Assembly: GCA_037190665.1 (NCBI GenBank)
Contig: JBBCJT010000164.1
Coordinates: forward strand, 1-35,189
DNA length: 35,189 bases
Direction of reading: 5' to 3'
DNA from: JBBCJT01 sp037190665
Lineage (GTDB): Bacteria; Pseudomonadota; Alphaproteobacteria; Acetobacterales; Acetobacteraceae
The notes beneath the pieces were generated by a model. That model worked only from the letters and a program-made list of their open reading frames with translations, was not told where the DNA came from and searched no databases. Positions 23,195-30,260 of the stretch are shown here, piece after piece. Both the position numbers and the translations under genes were made by a program. Each line of letters begins with the position of its first letter. The first letter of the stretch is position 1.

Positions 23195-24115
23195 TCAAGC
23201 CGCCCGCGCAGCGTCCAGCACGTCGGCGATCGTGGTCTCGAAACCGATACGCGGGGCCCAGCCGAGCAGCCCCTTCGCCAGCGTGGGGTCGCCCGCGAGC
23301 CAGGGCGTATCCGCCGGCCGCATCCGCGCCGGGTCCGGCTCCACCGTCACCGGTACGCGCGCGAGCCGGACCATGATGGCGACCACCTCCTCCATCCGCC
23401 GCGCCACGCCGGAGCTGATGTTCAGGATCGCGCCCGGCAGCAGGCTGTCGAACCGCTCCAGCGCGGCGATGTAGGCGGCCACGACGTCGCGGACGTCGAG
23501 GAAGTCGCGGGACGTGTCGAGCCGCCCGGTCCTCAGCACGCCAGCCTTGCCGGTCCGTTCGATGGCGGCGATCTGCGCGGCGAATGCCGGCACCACGAAC
23601 CGCGGCTGCTGGCCCGGGCCCGTGTGGTTGAAGGGCCGCAGCCGGATCGCGCGCAAGCCCTGCGCGGCGAGCGCGCCGACCGCGAGGTCCGCCGCTGCCT
23701 TGCTCGCGGCGTAGAGGTTGCGCGGCGCGGGCAGGGCGCGCTCGGTCACCAGTTCGCCCGCCACCACGCTGCCGGCATAGATCTCGCTGGTCGAGACGAA
23801 GGCGAAGCGGCAATCCGCCGCCTTCGCGGCGCGCGCGAGGTTCAGCGTGCCGTGCAGGTTCACCGCCCAGGCCCGGCCCGGATCGGCCTCCGCCTCGCCG
23901 ATGGCGGAGATCGCGGCGAGGTGGACGATATGGGTCGGCTGCCGGTCGGCGATCAGCCGCGCGCAGGCCTCGGCATCGGTGACGTCGAGCGGCTCCACGC
24001 CCTCCGCCGCGCAGGTCCCGCTCGCGACCGCCGCACCGGCGCCGTGGCGATCCCGCAGCGCGGCCACGAGGTGGCCGCCCACGAAACCGCCCGCGCCCGT
24101 GACCAGCACCCGCAC
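23195..24115 (-). CDS. rmd: GDP-4-dehydro-6-deoxy-D-mannose reductase (GDP-D-rhamnose synthesis)
   Basis: Rmd reduces the 4-keto group of GDP-4-keto-6-deoxymannose to give GDP-D-rhamnose. The 306-residue short-chain dehydrogenase has TGAGGFVGGHL at residues 6-16 for the dinucleotide, STSEIY, the catalytic Tyr/Lys pair in NLYAASKAAAD, and PFNHTGPGQQPRFVVPAFA, which fits Rmd better than GDP-fucose synthase. The start is GTG at 24115, with AGGGGG at good spacing; there is no ATG alternative in this part of the frame. It begins 11 bases after the gmd stop and forms a two-gene operon with it. Substrate assignment rests on that pairing and on motifs. Confidence 0.88.
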   Translation of the reverse strand: MRVLVTGAGGFVGGHLVAALRDRHGAGAAVASGTCAAEGVEPLDVTDAEACARLIADRQPTHIVHLAAISAIGEAEADPGRAWAVNLHGTLNLARAAKAADCRFAFVSTSEIYAGSVVAGELVTERALPAPRNLYAASKAAADLAVGALAAQGLRAIRLRPFNHTGPGQQPRFVVPAFAAQIAAIERTGKAGVLRTGRLDTSRDFLDVRDVVAAYIAALERFDSLLPGAILNISSGVARRMEEVVAIMVRLARVPVTVEPDPARMRPADTPWLAGDPTLAKGLLGWAPRIGFETTIADVLDAARAA

Positions 24116-24126
24116 CGATGGGCCCC

Positions 24127-25113
24127 CTAGCGCGACTGGCGCGCGCGATGCCTCGCCAGATCGGCGTCCACCATCTCGTGGATCATCTGCTCCAGCGTGA
24201 TGGCGGCTTCCCAGCCCAGCTTCTCCTTCGCCTTGGAGGGATCGCCGAGCAGCACGTCCACCTCGGCCGGGCGCAGCAGGTCGGTGCGCTGGGTGATGTG
24301 GTCCTCGGCCTTCAGGCCGACATACTCGAAGGCGATGCGCGCCATCTCGCGCACCGTCGTGGTGCGGCCGGTGGCGACGACGTAGTCGTCGGGGTGGTCC
24401 TGCTGCAGCATCAGCCACATCGCGCGGACGTAGTCCTTCGCATGACCCCAGTCGCGCTTGGCGTCGATGTTGCCGAGCGGCAGTTCCTTCGCGGTGCCGA
24501 GCTTGATGCGCGCCACCGCGTCCGTGACCTTGCGGGTGACGAACTCGATGCCGCGCAGCGGGCTCTCGTGGTTGAACAGGATGCCGGAGGAGGCGTGCAG
24601 CTCGAAGCTCTCGCGGTAGTTCACCGTCATCCAGTGGGCGTAGAGCTTCGCCGCCGCGTAGGGCGAGCGCGGGTAGAAGGGCGTGCTCTCCTTCTGTACC
24701 GGCTCCTGGATCAGGCCGAACATCTCCGACGACGAGGCCTGGTAGAAGCGCGCCTCGGGCCACGCGATGCGCACGCCTTCCAGCATGCGGGCGGCGCCGA
24801 GCGCGGTGATCTCGCCGGTCAGCAGCGGCTGGTACCAGGACGTCTTCACGAAGCTCTGCGCGGCGAGGTTGTAGACCTCGTCGGGGCGGATCTCCTGCAG
24901 GATGCGGATGATGCTCGACAGGTCGGACAGGTCGCCGTCCATCATCCGCACGTCGCCGGCGATGCCGAGCCAGCGCAGACGCTCGTCCACGATGTCGGAG
25001 GAGGAGGAGCGGCGGATGAGACCGTAGACGTCGTAACCCTTCTCCAGCAGGAGCTGGGACAGATAGGCGCCATCCTGGCCGGTCACGCCGGTGATCAGAG
25101 CTTTGCGAGACAA
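24127..25113 (-). CDS. gmd: GDP-mannose 4,6-dehydratase
   Basis: Gmd converts GDP-D-mannose to GDP-4-keto-6-deoxy-D-mannose with bound NADP, in the cytoplasm. The 328-residue protein shows TGVTGQDGAYL at about residues 8-18, NLAAQSFV, SSSEMFG, the catalytic YAAAK, and the family block FNHESPLRG, then KRDWGHAKDYVRAMW. Length and motifs are fully usual. With the reductase immediately downstream, it should feed GDP-D-rhamnose to the glycosyltransferases and the ABC exporter encoded convergently. The ATG start at 25113 is clear from alignment to the family N-terminus. Confidence 0.96.
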   Translation of the reverse strand: MSRKALITGVTGQDGAYLSQLLLEKGYDVYGLIRRSSSSDIVDERLRWLGIAGDVRMMDGDLSDLSSIIRILQEIRPDEVYNLAAQSFVKTSWYQPLLTGEITALGAARMLEGVRIAWPEARFYQASSSEMFGLIQEPVQKESTPFYPRSPYAAAKLYAHWMTVNYRESFELHASSGILFNHESPLRGIEFVTRKVTDAVARIKLGTAKELPLGNIDAKRDWGHAKDYVRAMWLMLQQDHPDDYVVATGRTTTVREMARIAFEYVGLKAEDHITQRTDLLRPAEVDVLLGDPSKAKEKLGWEAAITLEQMIHEMVDADLARHRARQSR

Positions 25114-25426
25114 ATCCGGGACCTGTGGGGGTTATGGATCGGCCGCGATAGCCCTCCTCCCTTCCGGGAGCAAGACATCCACGGGGTTGCCGCCCGGCGT
25201 GCCGGCGGCCGCGGCGGGGCGTGATCGGCCCGGGATCGGCCATATCCGCGGCGTAGCGGACCTTCGGCGGATCGTCCGGAATGCGCGGCCTGTCGTTCGC
25301 GCACGCGCAGGAGAGGTGATCCGCGTTCATGGCAAGCGCGAACCGAACTTCATGCAGTCGGCAATCTTCGCGGCCGCTCACCGACCCCTTCCCGCTCGCC
25401 GGAGCTTTGCGAACGGTCGCGGCCTT

Positions 25427-25489
25427 CCTCTCCCGCCCGCAAGAGAGGTGCCGGAGTGAGGGCGCATCCACCAGCAAGTGGGAGAGAGG
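25427..25489. repeat. Family B repeat, degenerate half copy (copy 3)
   Basis: CCTCTCCCGCCCGC at 25427, then GAGTGAGGGCGCATCC and CCAGCAAGTGGGAGAG, resemble the reverse complement of the right half of copy 2 (23110 down to about 23055). It is thus an inverted, decayed partial copy between gmd and the crotonase remnant. Confidence 0.5.
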
Positions 25490-25564
25490 CCTTGCGCAAC
25501 GCGCCTTGCCCCCTGCCTCCCGACGGCGCGACGCCGTGAGCCGACGCGCGGCATCGGAGGCCGC

Positions 25565-25765
25565 GGCGCCGATCCTGGACTGCCGGCCCGCGGCGATTGC
25601 CGCGCAGAAGGCCCTCATGCGCGAATGGGACGAACTGCCCCTTTCTACCGCCGACGAGGCGAGCGTGCCGGTGGTCGGGTGCGACCGGGAACCCCGTGCG
25701 CCATGCAGGCCTTTTTCAACGTCAAGGCGAAACGCGACGCCGTCTGCACCGGATCATGGCCCTCA
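25565..25765 (+). pseudogene. C-terminal remnant of an enoyl-CoA hydratase, frameshifted
   Basis: In one frame, from about 25567 to 25690, the translation contains ILDCRPAAIAAQKALMREWD and ELPLSTADEAS, closely resembling the C-terminal helix region of crotonases (QKALIREWEELPLxEAI). In another frame about 25697-25746 gives PCAMQAFFNVKAKRD, matching the typical crotonase end (RRMMQAFxxRxKR). A frameshift therefore lies between them, and no N-terminal part, start codon or oxyanion motif is present upstream. It is best read as a decayed gene fragment. It is not a copy of the intact hydratase at 9892, whose C-terminal region reads differently. The rest of the 872-base gap (25114-25985) holds the decayed family B repeat, an AT-rich island and the promoter described separately. 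Confidence 0.6.
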
Positions 25766-25799
25766 ACAGGCCGATGCGATACCGTTTTGATGCCCGTCA

Positions 25800-25876
25800 C
25801 CCCTCATTCGTATTATTAATAAGATTTTCCGATTTGAAAGATACAATTCTGCGTCGGGAAACTTGCCATTTGTATT
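25800..25876. other. AT-rich island upstream of the PEP-CTERM gene
   Basis: This stretch is strikingly AT-rich within a very GC-rich window and contains the 10-base palindrome TTATTAATAA at 25813-25822, and a near-inverted pair TTTTCCGA (about 25825) and TCGGGAAA (about 25855). It lies 50-120 bases upstream of the sigma-54-type promoter, where an activator site or a DNA-bending site would be expected. That role is inference. Confidence 0.5.
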
Positions 25877-25920
25877 CCGACGGCTCCTTACCAGCCACCT
25901 AAGCCGCTGATTTCCCTCGC

Positions 25921-25937
25921 TGGTACGGCAATTGCTT
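25921..25937 (+). promoter_or_regulatory. Sigma-54 (RpoN) type promoter
   Basis: TGGTAC, five bases, TTGCTT: the GG and GC elements are exactly 10 bases apart, as in the RpoN consensus TGGCAC-N5-TTGCW, with one change in the -24 element. It ends about 48 bases before the PEP-CTERM gene. In several exosortase-bearing bacteria PEP-CTERM genes have been linked to RpoN and the PrsK/PrsR system, which supports the call. Confidence 0.7.
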
Positions 25938-25985
25938 TAGAGGGGCAGGGCTCTCAGCCCGCCGTGTGAAGAGGGGGATAATGCT

Positions 25986-26591
25986 ATGAATATGCTGCCA
26001 CTCCGCGCCGTTGCGCTGAGCGCGGGCCTGCTTGCCGCTTCGGCTCTGAGCGCGGTTGCGGCACCGATCGTGGGGACGCTGGGGATCGCCGGCGCCTACC
26101 GGGCCGAGGATGCCTCCGGCAACCTGACCACGCTGGGCAATGCGGTCGCGATCGACTTCGCGCCGGTCAACGCCGGCACGTCCGGCTCGGGCCTGATCTT
26201 CGTGACGACGTCGGGCGGAAACCTCGACGGCATCGCAGCGGGAACGATGGGCTCGATCCTCGACCTGTTCTTCGCGCCGTTCAGCGGTCCCGTCGCCGGC
26301 TTCTTCTCGGTCGGGGGTCTGACCTTCGATCTGGAGAGCGTCCAGATCGTGAGCCAGAGCAATGACGGGATCATCCTGAAGGGGACCGGCAAGATGCACT
26401 ACGCCGGTTACGACGTGACGGAGGGCACCTGGGGCGCGAGCTTCAACGATGCCGGTGGCGGGCCCAACCCGTCCGGCGTGTTCTCCTGGAGCTCTGACGT
26501 CGCCTCCGCCGCCGTGCCGGAGCCTGCTTCGCTCGCGCTGTTCGGCGCCGGCCTGCTCGGCCTCGGCCTGGTTCGCCGCCGCAAGGCCTGA
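25986..26591 (+). CDS. PEP-CTERM sorting domain protein
   Basis: This 201-residue exported protein has an N-terminal signal peptide (about residues 1-26, ending AVAAP) and a C-terminal sorting tail at residues 177-201: VPEP, a hydrophobic helix, then RRRKA. Such tails are cleaved by exosortase, an enzyme linked to extracellular polysaccharide production. The middle is Gly/Ser/Thr-rich, predicted mostly beta, with no recognised domain. GAGGGGG lies 8 bases before the ATG. A sigma-54-type promoter precedes and a strong terminator follows, so it is a single-gene unit. No exosortase gene is in the window; one must exist elsewhere. Location beside the rhamnose polysaccharide locus fits a surface or biofilm-matrix role. 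Confidence 0.9.
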   Translation: MNMLPLRAVALSAGLLAASALSAVAAPIVGTLGIAGAYRAEDASGNLTTLGNAVAIDFAPVNAGTSGSGLIFVTTSGGNLDGIAAGTMGSILDLFFAPFSGPVAGFFSVGGLTFDLESVQIVSQSNDGIILKGTGKMHYAGYDVTEGTWGASFNDAGGGPNPSGVFSWSSDVASAAVPEPASLALFGAGLLGLGLVRRRKA

Positions 26592-26616
26592 TCCGGCCTC
26601 GCGTGACTGCCTCGAA

Positions 26617-26650
26617 GGGCGCTGCCGGCAACGGCAGCGCCCATTTTCGT
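26617..26650 (+). terminator. Rho-independent terminator after the PEP-CTERM gene
   Basis: A perfect 11-bp stem, GGGCGCTGCCG (26617-26627) with its complement (26632-26642), around the loop GCAA, is followed by ATTTTCGTT. This is the clearest intrinsic terminator in the window, 25 bases after the stop codon. Confidence 0.9.
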
Positions 26651-26798
26651 TGAGGAGGCCGCTCATCCGGCGCCTCCCGGCCGGGCGCTCCGACGCGCTG
26701 CCCGGGCGACACCCTCCTGCCGATCAGCGCGCGCCCGGTTCCCGCATGGCGGGTCCTGGGCTTACCATGCGGCAAGTCTTCGACAGGAGGGCGTTGAA

Positions 26799-26828
26799 GT
26801 GACGGCTCAAGGCATGCGGGCCCGATGA
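26799..26828 (+). CDS. Possible 9-codon leader frame overlapping the oxidoreductase start
   Basis: A perfect AGGAGG (26785-26790) stands 8 bases before a GTG that opens VTAQGMRAR and stops at TGA 26826-26828, overlapping the ATG of the oxidoreductase gene by ATGA. The oxidoreductase frame cannot start further upstream because of an in-frame TGA at 26795, and it has no ribosome site of its own. Translational coupling by reinitiation is therefore likely. The peptide may have no function beyond this. Confidence 0.5.
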   Translation: MTAQGMRAR

Positions 26829-28117
26829 CGAGCACAAGACTGTACGCCTTCAACACGCCATCCGGCTGGAACGCGATGCTGCCGCCGCGCGAACCGCGTC
26901 CGGCATTGGCCGGAAGCCACGACGTCAAGTACGCCATCATCGGCGCGGGCTACACGGGCGCGGCCGCCGCCCGCCGCCTGACCGAGCTGGACCCCGGCGC
27001 GGAGATCCTGCTGCTCGAGGCAGGCACGGTCGGCGAAGGGTCCTCGGGCCGGAATTCCGGCTTCACCCGGCCGCTCGAATTCCCCATCGCGATCACCGCC
27101 GACAACGCCGCCAAGGCGGAGGCGGTGACGCCGTTCAACCAGGAGGGTTTCAGCTACCTCTCGGCCACGATCGAGGAGTTCGGGATCGATTGCTGGCTCA
27201 CCCGGGCCGGCGTGATCCGCGGTGCGGCGACCGCCGCCGGCGAGGACCGCATCCGCAGCTCCAAGCTCCATCTCGACAGGATGGGGCATGCGGCGAAGCT
27301 GTTCTCGCGGGAGGAGGTGCAGGAAAGGACGGGCACGCCCTACTACCGCTGCGGCCTGTTCGTGGAGAACTCGTACTTCGTGCAACCGGCCGCGCTGATC
27401 CGCGGCCTGGTCGACAGCCTGCCCCCAAGCGTCCTGCTGCACGAGCGTTCCGCCGTCCGGAAGCTGGACCGGCGGGGGAGATGGCATCTCGAACTCGATG
27501 GCGCCTCGGTCGTGGCCGACACGGTCATCCTCGCCGTCAACGCGCTCGCCAAGCAGTTCGGCTACCTGCGCGACCGGCTCGTCACCCTGTTCACCTACGC
27601 GGCGATCACCGAGGAGATGGGAGAGGGCGATGCAGGCGGCATCGGCAGCATGCCGACCTGGGGCATCCTGCCCGCCCACCGGATGGGCACGACGTGCCGG
27701 CGGGTCGGCGCGAACAGGGTGATGGTGCGCAGCCTGTCCTCCTACGAGGGCGAGTTGACTCCGGCCGATGTGCAGTCGCGGCTGCGGCGGATCTACGAGG
27801 CCCGCTGGCCGCATCTCGCGCACCTGAAGTTCGAGTATGTCTGGGGCGGCACCACCGGCTTCACGATGAACGGCTCACCGTGGTGGGGGCGGCTGGACGA
27901 GGGCCTCTATGCCTCGGGCGGCTGCAATGGGGCCGGGATCTCCAAGGGCACGCTGCTTGGCAAACGCCTTGCCGAACTCATCGCGGGACAGGGCGATCAT
28001 GCGCCGCTGACGGATGCGTTCGGCCAGGCCAACTGGATCGCGCCGGAGCCGTTCCGGGGCATCGGCTACAGGATGCTGGCGCGGAAGGGCATCAAGGAAG
28101 CGGCCGAGGAGCAGTGA
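26825..28117 (+). CDS. FAD-dependent oxidoreductase (DAO / glycine oxidase family)
   Basis: This 430-residue flavoprotein belongs to the D-amino-acid oxidase superfamily, which oxidises amines or amino acids and passes electrons to oxygen or a carrier. The dinucleotide motif GAGYTGAAAAR is at residues 40-50, followed by LLLEAGTVGEGSSGRNSGF, where flavin attachment or binding residues lie, and the C-terminal GGCNGAGISKGTLLGKRLAE block closes the FAD domain. Similar proteins include gamma-glutamylputrescine and opine-type oxidases. Neighbours give no pathway. The start at 26825 is set by an upstream in-frame stop. The 233 bases before it (26592-26824) contain the terminator, the leader frame, and no other gene. 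Confidence 0.88.
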   Translation: MTSTRLYAFNTPSGWNAMLPPREPRPALAGSHDVKYAIIGAGYTGAAAARRLTELDPGAEILLLEAGTVGEGSSGRNSGFTRPLEFPIAITADNAAKAEAVTPFNQEGFSYLSATIEEFGIDCWLTRAGVIRGAATAAGEDRIRSSKLHLDRMGHAAKLFSREEVQERTGTPYYRCGLFVENSYFVQPAALIRGLVDSLPPSVLLHERSAVRKLDRRGRWHLELDGASVVADTVILAVNALAKQFGYLRDRLVTLFTYAAITEEMGEGDAGGIGSMPTWGILPAHRMGTTCRRVGANRVMVRSLSSYEGELTPADVQSRLRRIYEARWPHLAHLKFEYVWGGTTGFTMNGSPWWGRLDEGLYASGGCNGAGISKGTLLGKRLAELIAGQGDHAPLTDAFGQANWIAPEPFRGIGYRMLARKGIKEAAEEQ

Positions 28118-28146
28118 GGTGCAGCTTCCCTAAGCAAGCCTCCCGC

Positions 28147-29031
28147 TCATCCGGAGATTGATCCGCGGCGCCCCCGCGTGGTCTGCCCTTGCGTCGGGGC
28201 CGGCTGGTTCAACGCCGCCATGAACGCAGCCCTGCGCCCGCCCGGGGGCGGAACGGCGGGCTTCTGTTCCGGCGTGTCCGTCTGCTTCAGATCCTTCTGC
28301 GGGGCGAGAACGAGTGCGGTGCCTTCCAGCCCCATCACGGTCTTGCCGGGCCATGTGCCAGGCAGGGCCAATCCCTGGCTGCCGGAATTCTTGAACGTTA
28401 CCGCGCCGCCAATGTCGGCGATGCAGGAGTTCCCATCCAGCGATTCCACGTTGAAGGAAGGGATTTGAGCTTCATTGAGTGACTTGCGAAGAACGACCAG
28501 ATCTCCGGTCTTTCTTACCTTGACGATATCTCCCCCTTTCGGATCCGCTTTCGGTGCGGCCGCCACGCCACCCGGCTTGGACGGCGGGATGAGCGAACCA
28601 TTCCTCAGATAGACCGACCCCTGCGACTGCTCATTGATCGGGCTGCGGCAACAGGTCCAGTAGACATGCAGGGGGCCGTCGATTCTCCTTCTCAGGAAGG
28701 TGAGGATTGCGCTCAGGGAGGTTATGAAGTCCAGCCTCGGCTGAAGAAGCCAGTACTCAGGTCCATGATTTCCATTGATGAATCTTTGGCCCTTTGCACA
28801 CATCACTATCGGATCGTCCGGGCATAGATAATGTTCTTTGTACTTCTCTCCGGCTGTTTTTGTTTCAGACCATTGATTGAAGCTTCCGTCCAGGGCTGCG
28901 TAGCTTATGGTCCCGGTGCTGTTGTACCGCTCGTTGACGGCCCAGTAGAGAGTGACATCCGCAGGTATGGTGATGTCCCGGCCGTTAGGCTTCATCCTGC
29001 CGTGGCCGGCGATGAATACATGGCCCGTCAT
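28147..29031 (-). CDS. Orphan protein with Stv-like putative adhesin domain
   Basis: This 294-residue protein has no signal peptide or membrane segment. Residues 1-150 (GHVFIAGHGRM at 2-12, ITIPADVTLYWAVNER, GPEYWLLQP, LHVYWTCCRSP) resemble, from memory, the putative adhesin Stv domain seen in orphan and polymorphic-toxin-like proteins. The C-terminal half is unrecognised and ends in a Pro/Gly/Arg-rich tail. The start at 29031 is fixed by GGGAGG eight bases upstream. By eye the gene is clearly lower in GC and uses A/T-ending codons more than its neighbours, suggesting horizontal acquisition. It stands alone, convergent with the oxidoreductase gene, with the 3' end of tRNA-Thr 183 bases upstream of its start. 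Function unknown. Confidence 0.75.
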   Translation of the reverse strand: MTGHVFIAGHGRMKPNGRDITIPADVTLYWAVNERYNSTGTISYAALDGSFNQWSETKTAGEKYKEHYLCPDDPIVMCAKGQRFINGNHGPEYWLLQPRLDFITSLSAILTFLRRRIDGPLHVYWTCCRSPINEQSQGSVYLRNGSLIPPSKPGGVAAAPKADPKGGDIVKVRKTGDLVVLRKSLNEAQIPSFNVESLDGNSCIADIGGAVTFKNSGSQGLALPGTWPGKTVMGLEGTALVLAPQKDLKQTDTPEQKPAVPPPGGRRAAFMAALNQPAPTQGQTTRGRRGSISG

Positions 29032-29213
29032 CGTGCAATCCTCCCATTGGCCAGCCGCAGCGCCAGCGAGGGATTTCAAGGCTGGCGTTCACGGCGCGCG
29101 CACCCCCGCAACCAACGGATGCTGGAGGCCGGCCGGCACGTTATTTCGATTGTGTGCCCGGCTCCAGTTCGTTGCGGCCCCGGCTCATCACCGCCGCGTG
29201 TTCGACTGGATCG

Positions 29214-29288
29214 TGGTGCCGACGGTCAGGATTGAACTGACGACCTGCTGATTACGAATCAGCTGCTCTACCACTGAGCTACGTCGGC
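29214..29288 (-). tRNA. tRNA-Thr (anticodon CGT)
   Basis: The minus strand folds into a full cloverleaf: acceptor GCCGACG (29288-29282) with CGTCGGC (29224-29218), D arm GCTCAGTGGTAGAGC, anticodon stem GCTGA/TCAGC around TTCGTAA, T stem GTCAG/CTGAC around TTCAATC, and an encoded CCA at 29216-29214. The anticodon CGT reads ACG threonine codons. The 3' end faces the Stv-like gene. Confidence 0.97.
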
Positions 29289-29311
29289 GGCCGGCGCCCT
29301 CGGGCCGCGGC

Positions 29312-29341
29312 CGTATAGCCTCCCCGCGCCGCCGACCGCAA
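29312..29341 (-). promoter_or_regulatory. Probable promoter of tRNA-Thr
   Basis: On the minus strand, TTGCGG (29341-29336) and TATACG (29317-29312) are separated by 18 bases and lie about 23 bases before the tRNA 5' end, good geometry for a housekeeping promoter with a short leader. Confidence 0.5.
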
Positions 29342-29367
29342 CATACCCCGCGCGGCCGCCGCCCCGC

Positions 29368-30234
29368 TCAGGCGGCGGGCGCCTCCAGCCGCAGGGACGG
29401 GGGCGGCTTGCGGAGGGCGGAAATCAGGCTGCGGACCTCGGCCCGCGCGGCGACGTGGCTCATGGACAGGCTCATCCCCAGCCCGGCCTCCTTCACGTCC
29501 ATCAGCGTCAGCCCCTGCAGGTAAAGCTCGCGGAAGATCACCCGCTCGCCGAAACCCTTCACCGTGCGGAAGCCGATGCGCCTAGCCAGCTCGTCCAGCG
29601 TCGCGCCCACGTCGCGCTTGTTGCGCGCCTCGCTCGCGCCGAGGCGGTTGCGCATCACGATCCAGTCCAGCCGGCCGCGGTCCCGCGCGAAGCGGCGCTT
29701 GCGCGCCTCCCACACCATCTCGCTGTAGATAGAAGGCCGCACCACGGCCCGGTCGTCGGGGTCCACGGTCGCCAGCATCGCGAAATCGACGAAGCTGTCG
29801 TTGATCGGCGTGATCAGCGTATCGGCGTGCCCGTGGCCGTAGCGGCTGAGGAAGGTGTCCGCGCCGGGGCAGTCCAGCACCACGATGTCGCAATCCCGCG
29901 ACAGGTCCGCGAAGGCGGCGTCGAAACGGGCCGTCTCCTCCGCCTCGGCCTCCGCCCGGCTGTCGCGGTCCGAGCGATGGACGGCGAGGTGCCGGGGCAG
30001 CGGCAGGTCCACGCCCTTGCTCTGGGAAAACCGCTCCCGCGCCGCCAGATAGCCGGCCAGCGTGCCCTGCCGCGCGTCGAGGTCGATCGCGCCGACCTGA
30101 TACCCCTCGCGCAGCAGGCCCACGATCACGTGCATGGCCGCGGTGGACTTGCCGCTGCCGCCCTTCTCGTTGCCCAGCACGATGACGTTGGCGCGGCGCT
30201 CGATCGTCACGGAAGACACGCGAATCGACCTCAT
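29368..30234 (-). CDS. mipZ: MipZ-type ParA-family division-site ATPase
   Basis: MipZ forms a gradient from the chromosome origins and keeps FtsZ away from the poles; it replaces Min proteins in many alphaproteobacteria. The 288-residue protein has the deviant Walker A GNEKGGSGKST at residues 21-31, AIDLDARQGTLAGYLAAR soon after, VVLDCPGADT in mid-protein and INDSFVDFAMLATVD, as in Caulobacter MipZ. Start at 30234 places RVSSVTIERRANVIVLGNEKGG at the N-terminus; an upstream ATG at 30285 would overlap the divergent peptidase gene. The 26-base gap to that gene is too short for two separate, well spaced promoters. No parB is next to it. Confidence 0.9.
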   Translation of the reverse strand: MRSIRVSSVTIERRANVIVLGNEKGGSGKSTAAMHVIVGLLREGYQVGAIDLDARQGTLAGYLAARERFSQSKGVDLPLPRHLAVHRSDRDSRAEAEAEETARFDAAFADLSRDCDIVVLDCPGADTFLSRYGHGHADTLITPINDSFVDFAMLATVDPDDRAVVRPSIYSEMVWEARKRRFARDRGRLDWIVMRNRLGASEARNKRDVGATLDELARRIGFRTVKGFGERVIFRELYLQGLTLMDVKEAGLGMSLSMSHVAARAEVRSLISALRKPPPSLRLEAPAA

Positions 30235-30260
30235 GTCAGGCTGTTTGCCCTTGGAATCGC

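Noticed and set aside
23195..25618. A very long minus-strand frame that includes rmd
   Set aside because: Only the part from 24115 downward matches a protein family; the upstream part is out of frame with gmd and is a shadow of it. It is not a fusion.
29060..29090. Inverted pair CGCCAGC / GCTGGCG near the tRNA as an attachment or terminator site
   Set aside because: Seven-base arms with a long loop and no direct repeat of the tRNA end; not enough to call an att site.
25114..29213. A genomic island bounded by a duplicated tRNA-Thr 3' end
   Set aside because: I looked for a second copy of the tRNA 3' segment in this interval and saw none, and there is no integrase.
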